The notes below the pieces were generated by a model. The model did not search any database. It saw nothing but the letters and a program-made list of their open reading frames with translations, and was not told the origin of the DNA. A stretch of DNA of 7,606 nt, taken from positions 1 through 7,606 of the forward strand of contig JAUIHU010000197.1 in assembly GCA_030432175.1 (NCBI GenBank), in the 5' to 3' direction. This document shows, piece by piece, positions 1 to 6,297 of this stretch; the first letter of the stretch is position 1, and each line of letters starts with the position of its first letter. The position numbers were made by a program, and so were the translations under genes. This DNA comes from Verrucomicrobiia bacterium. GTDB taxonomy: Bacteria; Verrucomicrobiota; Verrucomicrobiia; Limisphaerales; JAUIHU01.

Positions 1-275
1 CCATGGAAGACTGGTTGTCGGATCACCTTCAATCGGAGTTCGATCTCGAACAAAAGATTGATCTGGCAATGCAGACCTGGTGGATGGCCCTCGAAGGCAG
101 GTCGTTTGTCGCCCCGTTTCCTCCGGTCGAAAAAAGACAAAACGGCTGGCGTCAGCGATTGAAAGACTCAGGACTTGAACTTGAAATTGGATTCCTGAAC
201 CGCCATGTCGATTCTGGCGCCTGCTATGAAGTTCCTTCGATACCTCCAAGATTTTTTAAAATCAAAAAGACATGA
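1..275 (+). CDS. prcA: Probable proteasome alpha subunit (PrcA-like), C-terminal end only
   Basis: This is the 3' end of a gene that enters from the left edge. The visible frame gives 90 residues ending in TGA at 273-275, and the Met at base 3 is probably internal. The residues around 14-32 (an amphipathic helix with DLAMQTWWMALEG) followed by a short beta strand, LELEIGFLNRHVDSG (58-72), resemble the end of actinobacterial PrcA. There an 'ALRIAVAALRAG' helix precedes 'ASLEVAVLDANRPRRAF'. The similarity is weak and recalled from memory; no catalytic residue is expected because alpha subunits form the gating ring of the 20S core. The strongest support is context: the stop codon overlaps the start of a pafA-like gene by ATGA, matching the prcA-pafA order of Actinobacteria. 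If this is not PrcA, it is an unknown protein translationally coupled to pafA. The identification is about even odds. Confidence 0.5.
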   Translation, partial: MEDWLSDHLQSEFDLEQKIDLAMQTWWMALEGRSFVAPFPPVEKRQNGWRQRLKDSGLELEIGFLNRHVDSGACYEVPSIPPRFFKIKKT

Positions 276-1681
276 TACGCGTCGCAGGTTTGGAAACGGA
301 ATATGGGTGCCTGGTTCCGGTTGGAGAAGATCCGGGAATCGCTGTCTGCAGAATCCGCGACTGGATTTTTCAAGATGGGCGTTTCGGTCTCATTGATCTA
401 CATCAGCGAGACTGGGATGAACCTTCCGGTAATGGTGGTTTTCTCTACAATGGTGGAAGGTTGTATATGGACATGGGGCATTTGGAATACTGCACGCCTG
501 AATGTCTGACATTGAAAGACCTGATCCGCTACGACCGTGCCGGGGATCGATTGATCCAGCAATCCTGCGAAGAGAGCGGGCTGGCTGATTCTCTCAATTT
601 CATTCGAAACAATATTGACCACTACTCCGGAGCAACATTCGGATGTCACGAAAACTATCTGGTTCATCGTAATGCGCCATTGACGGAAAGTTCAGTCCTG
701 TCCTTGCTGACTTTCTTAACGTTACGCATGTTGATGATTGGCGCAGGCAGAGTTGCAGGAGAAAACCCGGAAGAACTCTGGGAACTCGACGCCCAATTTA
801 CCCAGAGCCAACCGCCGTTTCAGATCAGTCAGCGAGCCAATTACATCAACAATGACTTATTTGAATGGGTCCAGTTCAATCGCGCTATCATCAACACGCG
901 AGACGAACCTCTTGCAGACGGACGTCGTTTCAGGCGCCTTCATTTACTTCATGGGGATACAAACGTATTAACTGAATCTCTGGCATTAAAAATTGGAGCC
1001 ACAGCGCTGGTTCTGGATTTGCTGGAGAATGAAGCTTTGCCCAAGGTGTATCTGGCGGATGCCGTCACCACCATGAGAAATTTATCGATCTGCCCGGAAG
1101 GTCCCTGGGAAGTTCCTTTGGCGGATGGTCGAATCATGTCAGCCCTTGAAATTTTGCGAATGTACCAGGAATCTGCGACCAGGGAATTTGGAGGAAGAGA
1201 TGAAGAAACGGATCAGGTCCTGACTTTGTGGAAGCAAACCCTGGATTCACTGGAAAACCGCGACTGGGGCGCCATGTTCGGGAAAATTGACTGGATCACC
1301 AAAAAGCTGCTCTTCGAAGATTTTATTCAACAGGAGGGATTAAAATGGACGGATCCATGGTTAAAATCACAGGATCTCGAGTTTCACCACATCAACCCGG
1401 AGCGCAGTCTTGGCATGGCTCTGGATCGGCCCGGTGAGTTTTGGGTAGAAAGCGATTCAAAGACGGAGCTAGCCATGAAAGAGCCACCCAATGACACACG
1501 TGCGCTCTCACGAGGAAAAGCGCTTCAGGCTTGGGGTAAAGAGCCGCCTGAGAGATACTTTGCTGACTGGGAACGACTTGATTGCAGTTCACGAGGTCCA
1601 TTCAGTTTGTTAAATCCATTCCAGGCCAATCCAGATGGATTTGATCACTGGTTAAAGGCAGCCTCCCAAAACGGCGAATAA
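272..1681 (+). CDS. pafA: Pup/UBact-protein ligase of the PafA/Dop family
   Basis: The 469-residue product belongs to the glutamine-synthetase-like carboxylate-amine ligases that use ATP to join the C-terminal glutamate of Pup (or UBact) to substrate lysines. Visible motifs are GLETEYG (6-12, metal-binding glutamates E8 and E10), GGRLYMD (61-67, D67 at the catalytic aspartate position), GCHENYL (124-130), SQR (186-188), INTRDEP (207-213), RRLH (221-224), and PPNDTRA (405-411) before the C-terminal small domain with NPF (448-450). Several points favour PafA over the deamidase Dop. They are the Cys in GCHENY (Dop usually has GSHENY), the short spacing from the N-terminal motif to D67 with no ~40-residue Dop loop, KIDWITKKLLF (338-348), and the total length. 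Two usually conserved positions differ: HPEY is HLEY (70-73) and EPHAD is EPLAD (212-216). No Shine-Dalgarno precedes the ATG; the ATGA overlap with the upstream stop suggests translational coupling. Confidence 0.9.
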   Translation: MIRVAGLETEYGCLVPVGEDPGIAVCRIRDWIFQDGRFGLIDLHQRDWDEPSGNGGFLYNGGRLYMDMGHLEYCTPECLTLKDLIRYDRAGDRLIQQSCEESGLADSLNFIRNNIDHYSGATFGCHENYLVHRNAPLTESSVLSLLTFLTLRMLMIGAGRVAGENPEELWELDAQFTQSQPPFQISQRANYINNDLFEWVQFNRAIINTRDEPLADGRRFRRLHLLHGDTNVLTESLALKIGATALVLDLLENEALPKVYLADAVTTMRNLSICPEGPWEVPLADGRIMSALEILRMYQESATREFGGRDEETDQVLTLWKQTLDSLENRDWGAMFGKIDWITKKLLFEDFIQQEGLKWTDPWLKSQDLEFHHINPERSLGMALDRPGEFWVESDSKTELAMKEPPNDTRALSRGKALQAWGKEPPERYFADWERLDCSSRGPFSLLNPFQANPDGFDHWLKAASQNGE

Positions 1682-1715
1682 CCATTTATACTTCACGCAC
1701 CTCCAATTCACTACC

Positions 1716-2756
1716 ATGAACACTCCTGCCTATGCTCAACGTCTTCAGATTCTGGTATTCAGTGATGTTCATTACGCCTGTGAGGCTGAGCGCGCACGCG
1801 GCCATACCGAATCCAAAGTCATTTCAAACCCTTTGCTGAAACTTCCGGTATGGTTTTTCAGACGCTTTTTCTGGCAAGGAGCGCCTATGGCTCAAAATCA
1901 TTTTCTGGACCATGTTCTTGCATCCACCTCCGGGAACCACAACTTCGACCTGGTGGTCGTCAATGGTGATTTCACAAGCGACACACGATTTATAGGAGTG
2001 GCGGATGATGCAGCTTTTGAGAGCGCTAAAATTTGTATAGAGAAAATCAAAAGCGTGTTTGGAGATACCTTTCAGCCAGTTTATGGAGATCACGAAATTG
2101 GTAAAATGAGTTTATTTGGGGGGCAGGGAGGACCTCTGATCCGCAGTTGGCGTCGAACCAAAGATGAATTGGGAATTGAGCCTTGCTGGCGCCGGCAACT
2201 AGGAAATTATGTTGTGATGGGAGTCACTTCCACCGTGCTGGCTCAACCAGTTTACGAAGCGGAAATGCTTTCCGAGGAGTTGGACGAATGGAACAGCATT
2301 CGTGAGCAGCACATATCGGAAATCAATGTGATCCTTGAAGATTTGCAACCAGAACAGCGTTTGATTATTTTCTGCCATGACCCCACAGCTTTGAATGCGC
2401 TGATTCATGACACCCATCTTCAACAGAAACTGAACCAGGTTGAGACCACATTCATCGGGCACCTCCACTCACCATTAATACTCAGCGCCGCCAGAATGTT
2501 GGCTGGCATGCCTACTATTCGGTTTCTGGGAAACTCGATCCGCAGAATGAGTCAGGCTCTGAATGCGGCGCGTGAATGGGAATGTTTGAATCTCCGAATC
2601 TGCCCCTCCATCAACGGAATAAGATTACTCCGCGACGGAGGATATTACACTCTGTCATTAGACCCGGCAGCGAAAAGCCCGGTGAAATATGAGTTCCACC
2701 CGACCCGCCATGTTCCCTGGACGGGTCATGAAGTGGAAAGTGATCCTGGGTACTAA
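1716..2756 (+). CDS. Calcineurin-like metallophosphoesterase
   Basis: The 346-residue product carries the full ordered motif set of the calcineurin-like metallophosphoesterase fold, a di-metal phosphatase or phosphodiesterase. These are FSDVH (15-19), NGDF (83-86), GDHE (124-127), FCHD (219-222) and GHLH (248-251). The fourth residue group is normally GNHE/D; here the metal-bridging Asn is Asp (D125). No signal peptide is evident, so it is probably cytoplasmic, but residues 42-54 form an aromatic and basic stretch (KLPVWFFRRFFWQ) that could dock on the membrane surface, as in LpxH-like enzymes. The substrate cannot be read from the sequence. The gene starts 34 bases after pafA on the same strand with no terminator seen between them, so co-transcription is likely. 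No purine-rich ribosome binding site precedes the ATG. The family call is firm; any role in the proteasome pathway is only suggested by position. Confidence 0.88.
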   Translation: MNTPAYAQRLQILVFSDVHYACEAERARGHTESKVISNPLLKLPVWFFRRFFWQGAPMAQNHFLDHVLASTSGNHNFDLVVVNGDFTSDTRFIGVADDAAFESAKICIEKIKSVFGDTFQPVYGDHEIGKMSLFGGQGGPLIRSWRRTKDELGIEPCWRRQLGNYVVMGVTSTVLAQPVYEAEMLSEELDEWNSIREQHISEINVILEDLQPEQRLIIFCHDPTALNALIHDTHLQQKLNQVETTFIGHLHSPLILSAARMLAGMPTIRFLGNSIRRMSQALNAAREWECLNLRICPSINGIRLLRDGGYYTLSLDPAAKSPVKYEFHPTRHVPWTGHEVESDPGY

Positions 2757-2801
2757 CACCTTACCTTTGCAATCATTCAAAGCCGCAGAAATGTCAAAAT
2801 T

Positions 2802-3032
2802 CTATGACTGACCCTGTCTTTTTCTAAAACAATTCATCGCAGACAAAATCGCCAAACCCAGCCAGGGGCCAAATGATTTGATGGCAATCAAAATACCTCT
2901 ACGGCCATGCTCATTGTCTGGCATCAGGATGACAAAAGCCATGATGGACGCAAAGCAAACCAACGCCGTTACCAAGGAACACCAGAAGAAAACACTCCAG
3001 GCTTGTCTGGGGATTTGCATGTCAAATTTCAT
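2802..3032 (-). CDS. Small two-helix membrane protein, function unknown
   Basis: I do not recognise a family. From the ATG at 3032 the product has 76 residues. It has a short polar N-terminus, a hydrophobic helix at about 11-37 (AWSVFFWCSLVTALVCFASI onward), a charged turn DNEHGRR at 39-45, a second helix at about 46-68 and a basic end RKRQGQS. That is a helical hairpin expected in the inner membrane. The same frame can also start at a TTG at 3062, adding ten polar residues and overlapping the upstream gene by 8 bases. I chose the ATG because neither start has a good ribosome binding site and the extra residues lie within a palindrome. It follows the long exported-protein gene on the same strand and may share its transcript. 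It is convergent with the metallophosphoesterase, 45 bases from its end. Confidence 0.6.
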   Translation of the reverse strand: MKFDMQIPRQAWSVFFWCSLVTALVCFASIMAFVILMPDNEHGRRGILIAIKSFGPWLGLAILSAMNCFRKRQGQS

Positions 3033-3043
3033 AACATGAGATT

Positions 3044-3068
3044 GATTCTTTGAATCATTCAATGATTC
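3044..3068. repeat. Overlapping palindromes at a gene junction
   Basis: GAATCAT (3052-3058) and ATGATTC (3062-3068) form a perfect 7-bp stem with a 3-base loop that contains part of the stop region of the long exported-protein gene. GATTC (3044-3048) and GAATC (3052-3056) form a second 5-bp stem that uses the same central arm, so the two hairpins exclude each other. There is no T-run, so this is not a standard terminator. Confidence 0.5.
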
Positions 3069-5874
3069 GGACTCGGAAGTACTGAGTAGCGTCCGTTGTT
3101 AGGTCCAACTCAATCTGAATGGCATCAGCGCCAGGGATAATATCATTATATTCCGACCAGGAACCGGATTGCAAATCAGAAGAAGTTTCTACCACGTAAT
3201 CAAATCCGAGTTGTGAATCAAACTCCAGAATCCAAACATGATCGGCGTTCAGAGTGAGGTGAAGACGAACTTCATCAGGTTCGTTGTCGATGATTTTAAG
3301 AGTAACCTCGAAAGATCTGTCCGTAATATCAGGAATTGTAAAAGTTAAGGTGGTTTCTGAATCCCCATCAAGGATTTCGTTGTCAATAGCTATGACCGGA
3401 ATATCAATGTTATTTACATCTGGCGGGACTGTAATGGTATCAGGAACCAACACCCTCTCAGGATTGGAATTCAAAACAAGTATCTCAACCTCCTGGTCAA
3501 ATCCTCTTCCATCAGTCAATCGAAGTGAGGGAAAGCGGCTATAACCTTCCTGAATAATGGCATCCTCTTCATCCACTAAAAACTGGATTGTGACATCATC
3601 CTGAATTTCAAACTCAATTCGCCAAGGATCCCAGTGACCGGAAGAAAACTCAACCCACCCGGTTTCTCGATCAACATTCAGCAAAGCATCACCCAGTCCT
3701 TTGAAGCTAAACTGTTTCATGGTTTCTCCGGGCTCGAACAGGATTTCCTCATCCAGATTTAAGATATCTTCCAGATTATGTCGGACCTGAACTCTCACAG
3801 GAAGGTCAGAGGGGCTTTCCAGACTGACAGTAATAATAGGTCGTGACATCCCCAAAGCGCCTTCAAAGACATTGCTTCTAGAAGATGAGCCGATTTTGTT
3901 GGGTTCATTATCCCAAACTTCAATAACATGCTCCAAACTACCGATCTCAGGATGACTGACGCGAATAGTGACGTCCTGCACACCATCAATCATGGAATCA
4001 TCAAAAGCTTTCAGAGGGATGGTTGTCTGTGTTGCCCCGGCTGGCAAAGTCCATGTTCCATTGCCAAGATCAATTTGATCGGAAGGAGAGGTTTCTATCG
4101 ATAACTCCAGATCCTCTGAAAATGACTCATTCACAATAATTAAAAGTTCACCCTCGCTGGATCCGAGTTCAGGTGTCCCTGCCTCGGTGAGAATGGATGA
4201 GCCTTCCAACCGAAACAATGCTCCCGGTACTGCCTCTAAAGCGGGGGAAGTAAATGTTCTTCCAGATTCAAATTCCGCCAGGAGCTTAAACTTTCCTTCG
4301 CGGCGTTCCATATCAACACTTCCGGACCAGAGTCCGTTTTCCAGAGATAAGTCATCCCCACTATTTGACATGATTGGCTCATTACTATTAGCATTCCAGG
4401 GAAAACCTGAAGAGAAATCCCAACTGGCCTGAGTCGACATCACTTGCCAACCTTCGCTTAGAGAATTTTCTGGCATACCACTACGGTAAACAGCATAACT
4501 CGCTCTTGTATTAGAAGGCTGATACAAATTGGATAAGTTCAGTTCAGTTTTATCAAAATCATTCAGCGGGTTTCCGTCTGGCCCAAGTATTTCTGGAACT
4601 TCATCGAATGTTGAAATGAATATACTGTCATGAACTTCAAATTCCGGATCTAAAATCAATGCGCCAATAAACATATTATCCACCAGGCCCGGGATTTTCC
4701 ATTGCGCGTTAAATCCGGAGTCGATGGCATTCTCCAGTTGAGGAGTTCCATACGAAGCAGGATAGCAATATAAATCGATATTAGATTCAGCATTAATGGC
4801 GGGCCGTGATTTATTAAAAGTATATACTCCTATTGGAAGTGGGACTGAGTTTTGATCATAAACCAAAACACTCCATCCTGACAGGTCGACCGGCTGGCTA
4901 CTCGCGTTGGCGACCTGGATTATAGACCCAAAAGAAAATCCGATATCAAGGCTCCTTGAAAATACTCCCGATAATATAATCGTTCCAGTAGGAACCTCAG
5001 AAACAATGCTTAAGTCAAAACTTTCAGCTTCAGGTAAAACCAGGGTTCCCGATGAGTTGACTGCCTGCATGGTCACTTCAAAAGGAAACTGGCTGTTTAT
5101 AGTTTCCTCGGGAAGAATCCACTCAATATCTGACCAGGCTGAAGGTGAATCCAAAATGGTGATGCGCGCTGGAAGATCCGGATAAAAAGCTCTTTGGATC
5201 TGTTTAATGCGAACATCAAAATACTCGGAGGCTTCCGTGATTTCATCGGGAAAAATGTTTATATTGGCAGTGGCGCTCATCTCACCGGGGGCAATACGCA
5301 CTTCTCCTTCTATGGGTTCAAAGTCTGAGTTAGTTGCGGTACCTTCAATCGTTTCAAACTGAATAATAACTTCTGCATAACTTGGATTGTTCAGAATTTC
5401 AAACTCAACAGTAACTTGGGTCATTTCAGAAGCTGGTTCGTTAATGGTTACATTGTTGATACCAATACGAGGGAATTGTTCATCGTCTATTATAGTCACT
5501 TGAATTCTTCCCTGATAGGATTCTGAACCATTTGGCCCGTTGAATTGAATGAACAAAGATTCATCGTATTCCCAGATAGCGTCGTCGATAATCTCGATCT
5601 GAACAGATGCAAATTTCTCCCCAGCCGGGAAAATAACTTCACCTTCAACAGGAACATAGTCTTCATCTGAAAGTATTCCCCCACTTAAAGTGCGGTAACT
5701 AAAACTCATCGTCTCATCGCTGATTTCTCGTAATTCAATGGGAACCGATACAATTCCACTTCCTTCGGAAACAGAAACAGGATTGTGAAGAATAAGCGGC
5801 TGTTCTGCAAAAACGCTGAAGCCAGTAAAAATGAGAATTGTTCTGAACAATGGCGAACTGAGGAGCATCTTCAT
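3055..5874 (-). CDS. Exported multidomain protein with Calx-beta and lamin-tail domains
   Basis: The 939-residue acidic product begins with a signal peptide (basic MKMLLSS..FR, hydrophobic core, likely cleavage after VFA at 21-23). Next come two clear Calx-beta modules at about 28-132 and 134-242. Each has the SDEDYVPVEG-type strand (69-78; NSDFEPIEG at 182-190) and ends in an acidic D-D/S turn. An Ig-like half module lies at about 255-300. A lamin-tail-like domain follows at about 305-425, with VANASSQPVDLSGW. The probable second half of the Ig-like module is at about 507-550. Three further Calx-beta or Calx-beta-like modules cover 553-656, 660-760 and 762-866, and two of them end in DNEP (655-658, 863-866). 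The last ~70 residues (FDYVVETSSDLQSGSW..QYFRVRIIE) match a C-terminal module frequent in Verrucomicrobia. No catalytic domain, LPXTG or dockerin is seen, so a cell-surface binding or adhesive role is an inference. Start ATG at 5874; another in-frame ATG at 5868 is possible. Confidence 0.88.
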   Translation of the reverse strand: MKMLLSSPLFRTILIFTGFSVFAEQPLILHNPVSVSEGSGIVSVPIELREISDETMSFSYRTLSGGILSDEDYVPVEGEVIFPAGEKFASVQIEIIDDAIWEYDESLFIQFNGPNGSESYQGRIQVTIIDDEQFPRIGINNVTINEPASEMTQVTVEFEILNNPSYAEVIIQFETIEGTATNSDFEPIEGEVRIAPGEMSATANINIFPDEITEASEYFDVRIKQIQRAFYPDLPARITILDSPSAWSDIEWILPEETINSQFPFEVTMQAVNSSGTLVLPEAESFDLSIVSEVPTGTIILSGVFSRSLDIGFSFGSIIQVANASSQPVDLSGWSVLVYDQNSVPLPIGVYTFNKSRPAINAESNIDLYCYPASYGTPQLENAIDSGFNAQWKIPGLVDNMFIGALILDPEFEVHDSIFISTFDEVPEILGPDGNPLNDFDKTELNLSNLYQPSNTRASYAVYRSGMPENSLSEGWQVMSTQASWDFSSGFPWNANSNEPIMSNSGDDLSLENGLWSGSVDMERREGKFKLLAEFESGRTFTSPALEAVPGALFRLEGSSILTEAGTPELGSSEGELLIIVNESFSEDLELSIETSPSDQIDLGNGTWTLPAGATQTTIPLKAFDDSMIDGVQDVTIRVSHPEIGSLEHVIEVWDNEPNKIGSSSRSNVFEGALGMSRPIITVSLESPSDLPVRVQVRHNLEDILNLDEEILFEPGETMKQFSFKGLGDALLNVDRETGWVEFSSGHWDPWRIEFEIQDDVTIQFLVDEEDAIIQEGYSRFPSLRLTDGRGFDQEVEILVLNSNPERVLVPDTITVPPDVNNIDIPVIAIDNEILDGDSETTLTFTIPDITDRSFEVTLKIIDNEPDEVRLHLTLNADHVWILEFDSQLGFDYVVETSSDLQSGSWSEYNDIIPGADAIQIELDLTTDATQYFRVRIIE

Positions 5875-5890
5875 AATTTCTGATTACTTA

Positions 5891-6000
5891 AACCACGAAA
5901 GACTCGAAAAGCACGAAAGTATTTAAAAAAAATGCATTTCCGTGTTTTCCGCGCCTTCCGTGGTAATTAACTTTTCGTGCTTTTAGTGTGTTTCGTGGTT
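5891..6000. repeat. Inverted repeat made of three CACGAAA/TTTCGTG units
   Basis: The left arm (5891-5920) begins AACCACGAAA and continues with GCACGAAA. The right arm (5971-6000) is its reverse complement with about five mismatches over 30 bases. Between the arms, 5938-5964 is a further copy of the right-arm sequence, matching 5973-5999 at 19 of 27 positions with a 35-base period. The block is therefore one inverted and two direct copies of a ~27-base unit. From general knowledge, related CACGAAA repeats are scattered in intergenic DNA of Verrucomicrobia, Planctomycetes and others; only this one locus can be seen here. It lies 16 bases upstream of the exported-protein start, so it would fall in that gene's leader if the promoter is further out. 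Confidence 0.8.
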
Positions 6001-6060
6001 CAGGAGGAAGGTCATTAGATCCCGGATTTCTTCTGTGTTCAACGCTTCCAGCAATCCACT
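5983..6060 (-). pseudogene. C-terminal relic of a planctomycete/verrucomicrobial-type cytochrome protein
   Basis: The minus strand reads SGLLEALNTEEIRDLMTFLL, then NHETH and a TAA at 5983-5985. 'GLL..L...EI.DL..FL' is the typical last helix of the heme-binding domain that ends many large membrane-bound-dehydrogenase and cytochrome c proteins in these phyla. Only about 25 residues remain and there is no CxxCH motif or upstream domain. The frame stays open to 6261, but upstream of 6060 it reads antisense to the RHS relic and no longer resembles the family. The final residues and stop codon are supplied by the right arm of the inverted repeat. The match is from memory of family sequences. Confidence 0.5.
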
Positions 6061-6252
6061 GAGAGCGGTTCCACTTTTGTTCCCAAAACTCCTGAAGCAT
6101 TCCCCTATAACGCCAACGGCAACCTCACCTCGGACGGGCGTTGGGATGCCACCTGGAATTTCGAGAATCACTTCATCACAATGGCGGCGAAGTCCTGTGT
6201 GGTCGGACCCACCACGTGACTGGAGTTCCGTTACGTTTACGTGGGAACATAG
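6061..6252 (+). pseudogene. RHS/YD-repeat protein fragment, degraded
   Basis: The plus-strand frame beginning at 6061 reads GSTFVPKTPEAFPYNANGNL, then TSDGRWDATWNFENHFITM. This is close to the RHS/YD-repeat consensus YDANGNLTSDGRW..TWDAENRLI. After a stop at 6217-6219 it continues as LEFRYVYVG (consensus LEFxYDYxGRR) and stops again at 6250-6252. RHS proteins are large secreted or cell-surface toxins and scaffolds. Here only about 60 codons survive, with two in-frame stops, no start and no flanking repeats, so the piece is not functional. Several consensus residues are altered (Y-D to Y-N, R-L to H-F), consistent with drift after truncation. Confidence 0.7.
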
Positions 6253-6277
6253 GGCGCCCAAGCATGAATGCTCCCGA
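6241..6277. repeat. Short imperfect inverted repeat with an internal palindrome
   Basis: GTGGGAACAT (6241-6250) pairs imperfectly with ATGCTCCCGAC (6268-6278). Inside are a perfect 8-base palindrome GGGCGCCC (6252-6259) and AGCAT/ATGCT (6261-6265, 6268-6272). It lies 3' of the Rpn-family gene and could form a hairpin in its transcript, or be the end of a dispersed repeat. Confidence 0.35.
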
Positions 6278-6297
6278 CTTTCAAAAAAACGGACCGA

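Noticed and set aside
272..1681. Assignment as the deamidase/depupylase Dop
   Set aside because: The gene lacks the long insertion before the catalytic aspartate, has GCHENY rather than GSHENY, is shorter than Dop, and follows the prcA-like gene as pafA does. A Dop-like bifunctional enzyme is not fully excluded.
1698..1704. CACCTCC before the metallophosphoesterase start
   Set aside because: This is the sequence of the 16S 3' end itself, not its complement, so it cannot act as a plus-strand ribosome binding site.
2757..2801. Bidirectional terminator between the convergent genes
   Set aside because: No stem of useful length or T-run pattern is visible in the 45 bases.
5891..6000. CRISPR array
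   Set aside because: There are only three degenerate copies, one inverted, without regular unique spacers or nearby cas genes.
5983..6261. A 92-residue minus-strand ORF as an intact gene
   Set aside because: Only its last ~25 residues resemble a known family; the rest is the antisense of the plus-strand RHS fragment.
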